Assembly (NCBI GenBank): GCA_965657195.1
Contig: CBFHNK010000002.1
Location: forward strand, 5,389-69,388
Source of the DNA: TMED14 sp965657195
GTDB taxonomy: Bacteria > Bacteroidota > Bacteroidia > Flavobacteriales > Schleiferiaceae
Length of the DNA stretch: 64,000 nucleotides
Direction: 5' to 3'
In this document: positions 36,001 through 43,681 of the stretch, one piece after another
Layout: each line of letters starts with the position of its first letter
How positions within the stretch are numbered: position 1 is the stretch's first letter
Notes under the pieces: model-generated
Databases searched by the model: none
Told to the model about the DNA's origin: nothing
What the model saw: only the letters and a program-made list of their open reading frames with translations
Translations under genes and position numbers: made by a program

Positions 36001-37360
36001 GCCAGGGTTCTCGACCACTCCCGTACTGAGTGGAATGTCGCCTTCGGCCCAATGGGCGCCGGGATGGAAGGCCGCGGTGGGGCTCCCGCACGATCTTCCG
36101 TCGCTGGCTTCGGCAAGTGGATGGTTGCTCGAAAATCCGCGCCAGCCGCTGCGCGCGAGCGAAACCACGACCCGCAACATCACACTGCGCGCGCAGCTTG
36201 AACCACTTCAGGACATGCGCATCACCCTCAATGCAACCCAGACCTACGGGCGGCAGGCATCCTACACCTACCGCTACTCCACGGGGACGGGGATCGATTC
36301 TTTATTCGATCAGGGCTTCCACGCGTTCAATCCTCAAGAAGTGGTCACCTACAGCAGTAGCTGGCTGTCGTGGCCAACTGCGTTTGATGTGAGTAAGGGT
36401 CCCGATTTCGAAAGCGCGGCCTACGATCAGTTCAAAGCGGCCCGCTTGGACGCTTCAAAGCGCTTGGCGGATGAGCAACGCCTGCGCGATCCCAACTACG
36501 CAGCCAATTTTATTGATGTGGCTGATTCGTCGCGCTACGGATACGACGGATTCTCGGTCCTTCACACGGATGTCCTCGCCAACGCCTTCTTGACGGCGTA
36601 CGGAAACCGCTGGACCGCCAACCTGCCCATGGGCAACTACGCGGCACTGCCGTTCTTCCCGAACTGGAACGCGACCTACACGGGACTCATGCGTCTGAAG
36701 GCGGTGCGCAACGTCTTTACTGCACTTAGCCTTAGCCACTCATATGCCAGCACGATGACGGTTACGGGACTTCAAACCCACATGCTGCGTGCCCAGCGCC
36801 TTCAGGACAATCCTTTGGACCCCTTCCCGCGCAACGACAACTTCGACATTATGCCCGACCGCCAAGTAGGCCAGATTTCGGTTACCGAATCCATGTCGCC
36901 GCTGCTCGGAGTCGACCTGCGCACCAAGACCAACGCTACATTTAAGCTGAACTACGGCATGACCCGCCAGCTCAACCTCAGTATGGCCAACAACCAACTC
37001 ACAGAGAGCAAGTCCAAGGACGTCACGGTGGGCGTCGGCTACATCGTCAAGGATGTGCAGTTCCGCATTGTGGAGAATGGCGGAATTCCACGGACCATTA
37101 AGTCCAACCTCGAACTCAAGCTCGACGTCAAATTCAGTGACAACCAAACGGTAATTCGCCGAATTCTGGAGGATTTCAATCAAGCAACCGCCGGCCAAAC
37201 ACGGACCACAATCAAGTTGACCGCCGACTACCGCATGAGTCGCCGCCTGACGACCCAGTTCTACTACGACCAAACGGTCAGTTCGTTCAAAACTTCGCAG
37301 GCGTTCCCCACCAACCAGTGGCAAAGTGGTATTGCCCTGCGCCTAAATCTGGGCGGATAA
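30080..37360 (+). CDS. sprA: SprA (Sov), the type IX secretion system outer-membrane translocon
   Basis: 2426 aa, one of the longest proteins in these genomes and the usual SprA length. A signal peptide (1-20) is followed by conserved blocks such as LEIRPTGSAELRFGLRY, DFDQKMQ, GKLGDRLNLNFNFDTEA and FEMGDVSLP, and a C-terminal barrel region ending GIALRLNLGG. SprA forms the very large barrel through which T9SS cargo crosses the outer membrane. Two low-complexity insertions occur near residues 1630-1665 (Gly/Ala/Ser/Pro) and 1910-1945 (Lys/Ala/Gly). The location between ruvA and gcvH is the typical one. Confidence 0.97.
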   Translation: MNIRGVLVGLGLLAVLRLGAQDTTSTGWPMPGLPTPPNWKTEVTYDPVTGFYILQRTVAGVPVGAPRYLSEADYQKFKFSQLESDYWQQRWAQGTSTSDRDGSSIVPDMNITNPVLRDIFGSDQLEIRPTGSAELRFGLRYQHIKNPIVPERNRRTLAFDFDQKMQISAAGKLGDRLNLNFNFDTEATFAFENKVKLDFKGQEDDILKGFEMGDVSLPTNGSLITGVQSLFGLKTQMQFGKTTVTTVLAEQRSQSQSMNIQGGASTQEFLIQGDAYEANRHFFLSQFFRDRYEQWVGTRPIIQSPVQITRVEVWVTNRRNTPTEVRNLIAFLDLGEGEVGAYRSSSRSLPGEAIFPGPSADPWPSNRVNRLDPQELLQRYASIRDAASAGSILDASGYDGNIEYAQLTNARMLQPNEYSFNPQLGYLSLNTALNQDEVVAVAYQYTVNGRTYQVGEFSNDGIVAPKSLILKLLKHQILNVRSPAWDLMMKNVYNLNAFQLSPEDFRLELLYVNDETGLPIPFLPKSSVKDQLLVQVLQTDKVNSNGDPFPDGLFDFVEGLTVLTSTGRIILPALEPFGSSLSKQLSTADERKRYVYQELYDSTLFRAQEQTQRNKFMLRGRYKSAGGSVIQLNSFNIPRGSISVTAGGNRLTENQDFTVDYALGQVRIINEAIVQSGVPIRVNFENNSLFNFQAKTFTGLTVNHQLQPNWVVGGSLLQLREGALTQKVSAGDEPVRNAIWGLNTQYEKNLPGLTRALDKLPFVSTKAPSSIMLTAEVAQLLPGSPRIINVNGEPTTYLDDFESSQTAIDLRGTTTWQLASVPDGQPDLFPEASMANDWASNYNRARLAWYMIDNSFFTGTSITPQNIRDNPAITSDHYQRMVPFAEVFPNITLDPSQARNINTFDLQFDPTERGPYNYDVQGLNGISAGLNPDGSLKDPRSRWGGIMRQLTINNFEEQNIEFVQFWVMDPFLDNPSAPGGDVYLHLGNVSEDILKDGMQSFEHGLPSDGSRTDVDSSVWGYASRYQPVVDAFDNSEASRPNQDVGLDGLRDDDERRWLGPGSQTYLDRLQAAFGPGSPIYTAAQLDPAADNFVFYRGSNQDQANANILQRYRYFNNPDGNSRTDLVDGQPAMSTNMPDKEDVNRDATLNRSEQYFSYRISMRPEDLVVGQNYIADIYETTTDLLPDQTRKPVRWIQFKIPVFEPDQKVNGAQDFRSVRFARWILRDWQQPVVLRMARLDLVRGEWRRYRFSLDAAREMIPVDESDETSFAVNAVNLEENGGRVPVAYVMPPGIRRQVLLGNTSILQQNEQSLSLRTCGLRDGDGRAVFKNTSVDMRMNKRVKMFVHAEAGDNPNGLNDGDLRLFVRFGNDYSQNYYEYEMPLTVTPWASTAEDVVWPAANDVDIEFAIWTALKLERDAAMRTNPNITPAMPYERVDGDRVYRVVGTPNLGWVRTMMVGVRNPRRSSTNPTDDGLNKCAEVWINELRMTDFDNRGGVAGIARGTAKLADLGQVALSGGFSTPGFGGIDMAPNERNKFSSVNYDMQTNVDLHRFLPGNSRLRLPMFVTHAQDWKTPMFNPYSPDIEMGKAIDNLPGAQAKDSLRTMVSDFMQRRAVAFTNVRLDRAPSGGSAGGRGPAIGPPGMGDSESKSAAQGLNAGEGSAKLPKRPMPWDVENLSATYAFNEVLRRDANTLQDLRVENRGSLAYAYQTKPINIQPFKNLKPKSLALIRDANLNLTPSRVSIRADVLRSQQTMQMRNVDNPKFQLPITYSKNFTMDRNYNVIWDPTKMWKLDYTSRIRLRFDELPGPNSEDSVRNFLNENLREGGRPIEYHHTINTTWAIPINKLPLMGFLQTQVRYTADLDWKTNSLWASRPGLDSLNFGNTVESSGKWNASANANMATLYNLIPGYSKLKKPARGATARGGKGPAKAAGAKAKTDKADEPKLAKTILVGAVDFATMLKSVNATASLNTGSLLPGFSTTPVLSGMSPSAQWAPGWKAAVGLPHDLPSLASASGWLLENPRQPLRASETTTRNITLRAQLEPLQDMRITLNATQTYGRQASYTYRYSTGTGIDSLFDQGFHAFNPQEVVTYSSSWLSWPTAFDVSKGPDFESAAYDQFKAARLDASKRLADEQRLRDPNYAANFIDVADSSRYGYDGFSVLHTDVLANAFLTAYGNRWTANLPMGNYAALPFFPNWNATYTGLMRLKAVRNVFTALSLSHSYASTMTVTGLQTHMLRAQRLQDNPLDPFPRNDNFDIMPDRQVGQISVTESMSPLLGVDLRTKTNATFKLNYGMTRQLNLSMANNQLTESKSKDVTVGVGYIVKDVQFRIVENGGIPRTIKSNLELKLDVKFSDNQTVIRRILEDFNQATAGQTRTTIKLTADYRMSRRLTTQFYYDQTVSSFKTSQAFPTNQWQSGIALRLNLGG

Positions 37361-37378
37361 TTCGAGCCTGCGACTTCC

Positions 37379-37386
37379 TATATTTG
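37379..37386 (+). promoter_or_regulatory. -7 box (TATATTTG) for gcvH
   Basis: Exact TAnnTTTG ending 4 nt before the ATG at 37391, which gives gcvH its own start downstream of sprA. Confidence 0.65.
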
Positions 37387-37390
37387 CGCT

Positions 37391-37771
37391 ATGGAATTTC
37401 CAAGCAACGTACGCTACACCAAAGACCACGAGTGGATTCGCCTGGACGGCGACATCGCCACCGTTGGCATCACAGATTTTGCCCAAGGAGAATTGGGAGA
37501 CATCGTATTCGTCGACATCCCGACTGAAGGCGAGACCCTCGCTGCCGAAGAGGTATTCGGATCCGTTGAAGCCGTAAAGACGGTGAGCGACCTCTACCTG
37601 CCTGTGGCCGGAGAGATTGTAGAAGTCAATTCGGACATCGACGGACAGCCCGACTTAGTCAACACTGATCCCTACGGCGCAGGCTGGATGGTGCGCATCA
37701 AAGTGGCCTCAGTTGCAGACGTTGAGGCGCTACTCGATGTAGATGCTTACCGCGCGTTGGTCGGCGCATAA
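37391..37771 (+). CDS. gcvH: Glycine cleavage system H protein
   Basis: 126 aa. The lipoyl carrier lysine is K63 in GSVEAVKTVSD, within the typical DHEWIRLDG...GITDFAQGELGDIVFVD scaffold. It shuttles the aminomethyl group between the P, T and L proteins, none of which is encoded in this window. Conserved neighbour of sprA in the phylum. Confidence 0.96.
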   Translation: MEFPSNVRYTKDHEWIRLDGDIATVGITDFAQGELGDIVFVDIPTEGETLAAEEVFGSVEAVKTVSDLYLPVAGEIVEVNSDIDGQPDLVNTDPYGAGWMVRIKVASVADVEALLDVDAYRALVGA

Positions 37772-37782
37772 TCCGCCTTTTT

Positions 37783-38169
37783 GTGCAAAAAATACTCCAG
37801 CAGCGCTGGTTTTGGCTAATGCTCGCCCTTCTTTGGGCGGGCATTGTCCTTTTTTACTCGCTGCAGCCTAGTGTGGAGTTGCCTGGAATCTTTCGCATGC
37901 TTCGCGACGTGGTCTTGCACTTTGCTGCCTATGCCGGAATCGCGTTTCCCTTAATGCTATACAGCCGTTCCCAGGCGGGACCTTGGAAGGTGTTTTTGTT
38001 AAGTTTCTTGTACGGATTAGCCGTTGAATTTCTGCAACCCATTGTCGCCGAGGGCCGTATGTTTTCGTGGTCCGATGTCGGTGCGAATACCGCTGGCATC
38101 GCGGTAGGCATGCTTCTTGCTCGATTCCTTAGAAAGCGTATCTTTAACCCCAAACACGACGTAGTATGA
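37783..38169 (+). CDS. VanZ-like membrane protein
   Basis: 128 aa with a GTG start at 37783, 11 bp after gcvH. Four hydrophobic helices and VanZ-type residues: FYSLQPSV, LHFAAYAGIAF, GLAVEFLQPIV, GRMFSWSDVGANTAGI. The physiological role of such proteins outside glycopeptide resistance is unknown. The stop overlaps the TonB gene (ATGA). Confidence 0.88.
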   Translation: MQKILQQRWFWLMLALLWAGIVLFYSLQPSVELPGIFRMLRDVVLHFAAYAGIAFPLMLYSRSQAGPWKVFLLSFLYGLAVEFLQPIVAEGRMFSWSDVGANTAGIAVGMLLARFLRKRIFNPKHDVV

Positions 38170-38864
38170 ACCCGCGTAAAAATTTTGGTGCAGACCTCGA
38201 CGCTCGCAAGGGCCTTTTTCTGCAGCTTGGTCTCGTGATCGCCCTTGGCGTCACCTGGATGGCTTTTGAATGGAGGACGTACGAAACAGGTCCAATGGAT
38301 TTGGGTACACTTGAGGGCGTTTTAGAGGACGAAGAAATGATCGTCACGAACCGCAACACTCCGCCACCCCCTCCGCCGCCCCCCGCGCCGACGTTGGAGT
38401 TCAAGATTGTGGATGACAAGATTGACATCGTAGAGATTGATCTAATCTCAACTGAAATTGACGATGATGCCGCAATCGACATTTTAGAAGTGAGTACGGA
38501 TGACGAGGTATTCAGCTTCGTGAACGTTGAAAACCGTCCTGTATTCCCGGGCTGTGAAAACCTGCCTACCGAAGACGAGCGATTCAACTGCTTCAACCTC
38601 AAGGCGCGCCAGTTTATTGGTAAGAACTTCGAGTTCCCAGAGATGGCCAAGCAAATGGGTATTCAAGGTAAAGTATGGGTTTCGTTTGTCATCGACAAAG
38701 ACGGCAAGGTGACCAACGTCAAAGTTGACCGTGGAGTAGATAAGCTCCTGGATGAAGAAGCGATTCGTGTCGTGCGCATGATGCCAAAGATGTCCCCTGC
38801 GAAGGTGGGTGGTCGTCCGGTAAAAATGAGCTACACGCTGCCGATCAACGCCCGACTTCAGTAG
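38166..38864 (+). CDS. Energy transducer TonB
   Basis: 232 aa. An N-terminal membrane anchor (about 17-38), a proline tract (PPPPPPPPAP near residue 65) and an acidic linker lead to a TonB C-terminal domain (about 150-232) with FEFPEMAKQMGIQGKVWVSFVIDKDG, here seen as FPEMAKQMGIQG and VWVSFVIDKDG, and ending YTLPINARLQ. It couples inner-membrane energy to outer-membrane receptors. No ExbB/ExbD lie next to it. A terminator follows. Confidence 0.93.
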   Translation: MNPRKNFGADLDARKGLFLQLGLVIALGVTWMAFEWRTYETGPMDLGTLEGVLEDEEMIVTNRNTPPPPPPPPAPTLEFKIVDDKIDIVEIDLISTEIDDDAAIDILEVSTDDEVFSFVNVENRPVFPGCENLPTEDERFNCFNLKARQFIGKNFEFPEMAKQMGIQGKVWVSFVIDKDGKVTNVKVDRGVDKLLDEEAIRVVRMMPKMSPAKVGGRPVKMSYTLPINARLQ

Positions 38865-38882
38865 TCGCGCACCCTTAAACAC

Positions 38883-38907
38883 AACCCCGGGTCTCCCGGG
38901 GTTTTTT
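38883..38907 (+). terminator. Rho-independent terminator after tonB
   Basis: A 9-bp stem (38883-38891 with 38895-38903, loop TCT) followed by a T-run to 38907. Confidence 0.92.
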
Positions 38908-38918
38908 ATTGCACCACC

Positions 38919-39758
38919 ATGTCAGAATTTAATTCTTGGGGGCCGGCGGTCCTCGAAGCCTGCTACCGCGCTGCGGACGCCATTCTCGAAGTCTACGAGG
39001 GTCACAAGGACATGAATGTCGAAGTGAAGTCTGACAACAGCCCGGTGACTGCGGCAGACCACGCCGCGCACGCCATTCTCGATCCAGTGCTCTCGGCGGC
39101 CGGATTCCCGGTACTCAGCGAAGAGGGTAGGAGCATCCCTTATTCAGAACGCAGTGCTTGGGACACGTTTTGGGTGGTCGACCCGCTTGACGGCACCAAG
39201 GAATTCATCAAGCGCAACGGTGAATTCACCGTGAACGTCGCTTTGGTTCGCCACGGTGCACCCATTTTTGGAATCGTGTATGCCCCCGTACTTGGCTGGT
39301 TGTACGTGGGCGGAGCGGGACTCGGCGCCCGCAAGTCCATGGTGCGCGTTACGTGGGATGAACTATGGGCCCACGCTCAGCAGCTTCCGGCGCGCTTACC
39401 CGAAACCGTAACCGTAGTTGCCAGTCGTTCGCATGCCAATCCTGAGACTGAGGCGCTTATCGCCCGATGGGAGGCGTCGCACGGCAGTATTGAGCGCGTA
39501 AGTATGGGCTCTTCCCTCAAAATCGGACTAGTCGCAGAGGGTCGTGCGCACGCATACCCGCGCGCAGCTCCGACTATGGAATGGGACACCGCTGCCGGCC
39601 ATGCCGTGCTTCGCGCGGCAGGAATGGAGCTCTACGAGCTCGTGCCGCACCAAGAACTCGGATTTCGCCGCGGTGAGCCCCTGCAATACAACAAAGAAAA
39701 CTTGCTGAATCCGCCCTTCCTTGCCTGCGCTGCCCCGTATCTTTGCGGGGATGCGTGA
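38919..39758 (+). CDS. cysQ: 3'(2'),5'-bisphosphate nucleotidase CysQ
   Basis: 279 aa, inositol-monophosphatase-like fold. Metal-binding motifs are SPVTAAD, LSEEG and WVVDPLDGTKEFI, with a distal WDTAAGHAV. The enzyme hydrolyses 3'-phosphoadenosine 5'-phosphate to AMP in sulfate assimilation. Its last codons contain the -7 box and start codon of ctaB, with an 8-nt gene overlap. Confidence 0.94.
   Translation: MSEFNSWGPAVLEACYRAADAILEVYEGHKDMNVEVKSDNSPVTAADHAAHAILDPVLSAAGFPVLSEEGRSIPYSERSAWDTFWVVDPLDGTKEFIKRNGEFTVNVALVRHGAPIFGIVYAPVLGWLYVGGAGLGARKSMVRVTWDELWAHAQQLPARLPETVTVVASRSHANPETEALIARWEASHGSIERVSMGSSLKIGLVAEGRAHAYPRAAPTMEWDTAAGHAVLRAAGMELYELVPHQELGFRRGEPLQYNKENLLNPPFLACAAPYLCGDA
39738..39745 (+). 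promoter_or_regulatory. -7 box (TATCTTTG) for ctaB, inside cysQ
   Basis: Exact TAnnTTTG in the 3' end of cysQ, 5 nt before the ATG at 39751. It suggests that ctaB and the following oxidase genes are transcribed separately from cysQ. Confidence 0.6.
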
Positions 39759-40605
39759 CCTCGGGCTATTGCTCAAATTTCGCCTGGCCTTTTCGGTCGT
39801 GATCTCTGCTGTGGCGGGCTATCTGCTCGGCGCTCCTCAGGTACAGTGGATTGAGCTCATCCTGCTCACCCTTGGTGGTTTTGCAGTAGTAGGCGCGAGC
39901 AACGCCTTCAATCAGGTCTGGGAGGTTGAACAGGACGCAGTCATGGGCCGTACCCAAAATCGACCGCTTCCGTCTGGGCGCATGACCCGAACCCGTGCCT
40001 TGATCTGGGCGTTTGCGTTCGGAATCTCTGGTATCGCTGCACTCGCACTCCTCAACCTTAAAACAGCGGGCTTTGGTGCACTGAGCCTGCTTCTGTACGT
40101 CCTCATTTACACGCCGCTCAAGGCCAAGTCGCCATGGGCTGTGCTGGTCGGAGCCATTCCTGGCGCCATTCCCTTCATGCTCGGCTGGGTTGCGGCTACG
40201 GGGTCGTTTGGCATCGAGCCCGGAGTCCTATTTGCCTACCAGTTTGTGTGGCAGTTTCCGCACTTCTGGGCAATCGCGTGGCTCGCCTACGACGACTACG
40301 CCAAGGCGGGGTACTACTTACTTCCCAACCGCACGAAGGATCGACTAGCTACCCGAATGACGGTTTTCTACACGTTGTGGATGGTACTCATATCACTGCT
40401 GCCCGCATTTGGGCTGGCCGGTACCCTCACCACTTCGCTTTGGGCATCCATCGCCACGGGCGTCCTAGGGCTTGACGTGATGTACCACGCCGTCCAGCAC
40501 TTCCGCCGCGCGGACGATACCTCAGCGCGCGCACTCATGTTTAGTACCATCCGCTACTTGCCCCTTGTGCAAACTTTATGGGTGGTAGATCGGTTCATTC
40601 AGTAA
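39751..40605 (+). CDS. ctaB: Protoheme IX farnesyltransferase (heme O synthase)
   Basis: 284 aa from the ATG at 39751; the in-frame start at 39721 lies upstream of the promoter box. UbiA-superfamily membrane enzyme with about nine helices and the substrate motif NAFNQVWEVEQDAVMGRTQNRPLP (seen as NAFNQVWE, EQDAVMGRTQNRPLP) and YTPLKAKSPW. The second acidic motif is in LAYDDYAKAG. It makes heme O for heme-copper oxidases and leads the oxidase gene group. Confidence 0.94.
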   Translation: MRDLGLLLKFRLAFSVVISAVAGYLLGAPQVQWIELILLTLGGFAVVGASNAFNQVWEVEQDAVMGRTQNRPLPSGRMTRTRALIWAFAFGISGIAALALLNLKTAGFGALSLLLYVLIYTPLKAKSPWAVLVGAIPGAIPFMLGWVAATGSFGIEPGVLFAYQFVWQFPHFWAIAWLAYDDYAKAGYYLLPNRTKDRLATRMTVFYTLWMVLISLLPAFGLAGTLTTSLWASIATGVLGLDVMYHAVQHFRRADDTSARALMFSTIRYLPLVQTLWVVDRFIQ

Positions 40606-40609
40606 GATT

Positions 40610-41176
40610 ATGGAACTCACTCCCCAACAAAAAGCATCACGACCCCTACTGTACCTCGGGCTCGCGAGCATCGGCATGGCCTTCGCTGGCCTTACTTCTG
40701 GTTACGTTGTTGCTCGCTCCTCGCTAGTGGCCGCGAACAATTGGCAGACAATAGAGCTTCCTATTTGGTTTTACTTAAGCACGGCCGCTGTAGTGCTTTC
40801 GAGCATCCTACTTCAGCGTGCGCAGAAGCAAATTTCAGTCGAAACCAAGCCGACGTCAATGGTTGCAATGGTGCTCCTTCTAGGAGTGCTATTCGCTGTT
40901 TTTCAAGTGCTTGGATGGGCCAATCTCATTGATCAAAAGATCTACTTCACGGGTGAGGGTAGCAAGCCCGAGGCGAGCTGGCTGTATGTAATCACTTGGT
41001 TTCACTGGCTGCACGTACTCGCGGGTATTTTGGTCCTTGGCCTCATGCTCGTTCGTACTTCAAAAGGCTACTACACCGGTGCAAAGGTTCTACGCTTTAC
41101 CCTCGGAGCCCAATTTTGGCACTTCCTCGGATTTCTTTGGCTGTACCTGCTCGGGTTTTTGCTCATCCTGCGTTAA
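40610..41176 (+). CDS. Cytochrome c oxidase subunit III-like protein (short)
   Basis: 188 aa with five hydrophobic helices. COX III signatures are FHWLHVLAG and FTLGAQFWHFLGFLWLYL, the latter seen as AQFWHFLGFLW. Bacteroidota often carry two COX III-type genes in tandem, as here. It follows ctaB by 4 bp. Confidence 0.9.
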   Translation: MELTPQQKASRPLLYLGLASIGMAFAGLTSGYVVARSSLVAANNWQTIELPIWFYLSTAAVVLSSILLQRAQKQISVETKPTSMVAMVLLLGVLFAVFQVLGWANLIDQKIYFTGEGSKPEASWLYVITWFHWLHVLAGILVLGLMLVRTSKGYYTGAKVLRFTLGAQFWHFLGFLWLYLLGFLLILR

Positions 41177-41181
41177 TTTTG
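41174..41181 (+). promoter_or_regulatory. -7 box (TAATTTTG) before the long COX III gene
   Basis: Exact TAnnTTTG at the stop of the short COX III gene, 32 nt before the ATG at 41214; a possible internal promoter. Confidence 0.5.
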
Positions 41182-41213
41182 CACGACCCCAAAACTGACA
41201 ATCCCCTAACTAC

Positions 41214-42122
41214 ATGGCACAACCAGCTGCGACAGGAACTTGGTCCGGAGGCAACGAGCCGATGAAAGCCGAATACGGCAAAATGATGATGTGGTACTTC
41301 CTCATCTCTGACGCCCTTACATTCTCGGGCTTCTTGACCGCGTACGGCTTTATGCGATTTGCCAACGAAAAGACGTGGCCAATTGCCGAGGACGTCTTTA
41401 CGCACTTCCCCGGGATCTCAGGAGAGCAACCGCTTCTGTACGTTGCCTTGATGACGTTTATTCTGATCATGTCGTCAGTGACGATGGTACTGGCAGTGAA
41501 TGCTGGCCATGAGCGCAAGCAAGGCGCAGTTGGCTGGTGGATGATTGCCACTATCGTGGGCGGATTCATCTTCTTGGGCTCACAAGCATGGGAGTGGTAC
41601 CACTTTATTGTTGGGGACAAAGGGGCCATCGAATTAGCTGACGGTCGGGTACTTAAAGTTGCCGAGGCCGAAACAGGCGAAGTACTTTCGCTGAGCCAGC
41701 TGGTGTACGGAGAAGCGGGACATGCTTCGAACCACTTGGAGACCTTCACCATGACTGAAGTCCAGCAAGCGTTTGTCGCAAATGGTGAAGTGGTCCTTCA
41801 ATCTCCCGGTAAAGGACACGAGCAGTTGTCTCGAGCAGAGTCAGTAGCGGCTTTGAGTAGTGCAGAGGTGGTTCAGGGTGCCAACATGAAGCGCAACGAG
41901 TACGGTCAAAAGCAGTTTGCCAACTTCTTTTTCTTCATCACGGGTTTCCACGGATTCCACGTATTCTCGGGCGTGATTTTGAACATCATCGTATTCTACA
42001 ACGTTCTCCTGGGGACCTATGAGCGTCGCAAAAGCTACCTCATGGTTGAAAAAGTGGGACTCTACTGGCACTTTGTCGACCTTGTTTGGGTCTTTGTATT
42101 CACCTTCTTTTACCTCGTGTAA
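41214..42122 (+). CDS. Cytochrome c oxidase subunit III (long form)
   Basis: 302 aa. The N-terminal helices (MMMWYFLISDALTFSGF) and C-terminal helices (FFFFITGFHGFHVFSGV, YWHFVDLVWVFVF, here in parts) are those of COX III. An extramembrane insertion of about 80 residues (about 135-215) separates the two halves. It is the third core subunit for the CoxA/CoxB encoded at 18.8-21.6 kb. Confidence 0.93.
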   Translation: MAQPAATGTWSGGNEPMKAEYGKMMMWYFLISDALTFSGFLTAYGFMRFANEKTWPIAEDVFTHFPGISGEQPLLYVALMTFILIMSSVTMVLAVNAGHERKQGAVGWWMIATIVGGFIFLGSQAWEWYHFIVGDKGAIELADGRVLKVAEAETGEVLSLSQLVYGEAGHASNHLETFTMTEVQQAFVANGEVVLQSPGKGHEQLSRAESVAALSSAEVVQGANMKRNEYGQKQFANFFFFITGFHGFHVFSGVILNIIVFYNVLLGTYERRKSYLMVEKVGLYWHFVDLVWVFVFTFFYLV

Positions 42123-42124
42123 TC

Positions 42125-42445
42125 ATGGCAGACGCACATTCTCCCTCAGGAACCCGTTGGATCTGGAACATATTTTGGCTCCTGCTCATCATTACAGGTG
42201 TTGAGGTTGCCTTGGGTATCATTAAGCCCTCAATGCTTCTTCACGAGGTCGCTGGGACTAGCATCCTCAATCTGATCTTTATCGGACTTACGTTGGTTAA
42301 GGCGGGGTACATCGTTCAGTACTTCATGCACCTTAAGTATGAGGATTCGACGTTTCGTACCTCCATCTACTTGCCTGCATTGATTCTGATTCCGTACCTC
42401 ACCTTCATTACCCTTTACGAGGGCGTTAAGGTGTTTGGATACTAA
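42125..42445 (+). CDS. Cytochrome c oxidase subunit IV-like protein
   Basis: 106 aa from the ATG at 42125, three helices. Features are WIWNIFWLLLIITGVEVALG, shown here as WIWNIFWLL and ITGVEVALG, then VKAGYIVQYFMHLKYE, typical of the prokaryotic COX IV family. It starts 2 bp after the COX III stop. Confidence 0.9.
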   Translation: MADAHSPSGTRWIWNIFWLLLIITGVEVALGIIKPSMLLHEVAGTSILNLIFIGLTLVKAGYIVQYFMHLKYEDSTFRTSIYLPALILIPYLTFITLYEGVKVFGY

Positions 42446-42446
42446 T

Positions 42447-43133
42447 ATGGCAAACCCCGTCGCCAAAAAACTGATCTTGGCGGCACTGCTCTTGCTGCCG
42501 GTTTCCATGTACTTGGGCTCTTTGCTTATCAGCGGAGCTGTGAATTTTCGTTCACTCGAAAACATCGGTCAGGGACCAACCGCCAAAGGGCATCCGCTCA
42601 GAGATTTTGAATTGACCCAGTCCACTGGCCAGCCATGGACTGCAGATAGTTTAGATGGTAAAATTGCCGTGGTAAGCTTCTTTTTTTCAAGCTGCCCCAC
42701 CATCTGCCCTGCGATGAACTTTCACTTGAAGCAGGCCCACGACCGCATGTACGCGTTTAAGGATGTAGTATTTGTAAGCTACAGTATTGATCCCGAAACA
42801 GATACTCCGCCTGTTCTCGAGGCATACAAGCAGCGATTTGACGTGGGCGGAAGTCAAAAGTGGCACTTCATCACCGGCGATCGCGTGACCATTTACCAGC
42901 TCGCACAGGCCTACTTTTTAACGGCCATGAAGGATTCGGCTGCCGAGGGGGGCTACACCCACTCGCAGTCCGCAGTGATTGTCGATTGGAACGGAGATAT
43001 TCGCACGCGAATGGACGATCAAAACCAAATTCTCGGAGCCTACGATGTGTCGCAACCGGTTCAAGTAGATGAACTAGTCGAGGACTTGCGTGTTTTAGTG
43101 AAAGAGTACCGCCAGCAAAAAATGGGCAAATGA
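42447..43133 (+). CDS. SCO1/SenC-type copper chaperone
   Basis: 228 aa from the ATG at 42447, one base after the upstream stop. A membrane anchor (about 8-30) precedes a thioredoxin-fold domain with the copper ligands CxxxC (C83, C87 in SSCPTICP) and the distal histidine in YTHSQSA. It delivers copper to the CuA site of COX II or maintains its thiols. The stop overlaps the DUF420 gene. Confidence 0.94.
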   Translation: MANPVAKKLILAALLLLPVSMYLGSLLISGAVNFRSLENIGQGPTAKGHPLRDFELTQSTGQPWTADSLDGKIAVVSFFFSSCPTICPAMNFHLKQAHDRMYAFKDVVFVSYSIDPETDTPPVLEAYKQRFDVGGSQKWHFITGDRVTIYQLAQAYFLTAMKDSAAEGGYTHSQSAVIVDWNGDIRTRMDDQNQILGAYDVSQPVQVDELVEDLRVLVKEYRQQKMGK

Positions 43134-43681
43134 GCACAGCCAATCACCCGCGTGACCGCGTTTTTGTACCCCTAATCGTGGGGTTGTCTGTGGTGGTCCC
43201 CATTGCGGTGGCTTTGCTTTTTTTACTGCCTGAGGATTGGAAGATTCAGTGGGGCAATGCCAATGTGCGAAGCCTTCCCTTCTTTCATGCCATTTTGAAC
43301 GGGTCGACCGCAGTTCTTTTGCTTGTCGGGTTCGGAATGATCAAAACCAAAAACGTAGCTGCGCACCGATTTGCCAATTTGTCAGCGTTTACGCTGTCTG
43401 CAGTTTTTCTCGTGAGCTACGTGGTGAGCCACCTATCGAATCCGGACGCGAAGTTTGGCGGCGAAGGATGGATTCGACCCCTGTACTTTTTCATTTTAAT
43501 TAGCCACATTGTGCTTAGTGTTCCGGTGCTACCCATGGCGATGTTCAGTATCTACCGGGCCCTGAATAACCAGATTGCTGCGCACAAGAAGTGGGTCAAG
43601 TGGACGTTCCCCGTGTGGTTGTACGTGGCCATTACGGGCGTGCTTGTTTACCTTTTTATGGCTCCTTACTACCCGCAATGA
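43130..43681 (+). CDS. DUF420 membrane protein
   Basis: 183 aa with about five helices. DUF420 features include PFFHAILNGSTAVLLL, AHRFANLSAF, LSYVVSH-type (VSYVVSHL) and SHIVLSVPVLPMA and HKKWVKWTFPVWLYV. Conserved histidines suggest a heme or copper link. The family regularly sits with cytochrome oxidase genes and is thought to aid assembly. ATGA overlaps at both ends. Confidence 0.92.
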   Translation: MSTANHPRDRVFVPLIVGLSVVVPIAVALLFLLPEDWKIQWGNANVRSLPFFHAILNGSTAVLLLVGFGMIKTKNVAAHRFANLSAFTLSAVFLVSYVVSHLSNPDAKFGGEGWIRPLYFFILISHIVLSVPVLPMAMFSIYRALNNQIAAHKKWVKWTFPVWLYVAITGVLVYLFMAPYYPQ

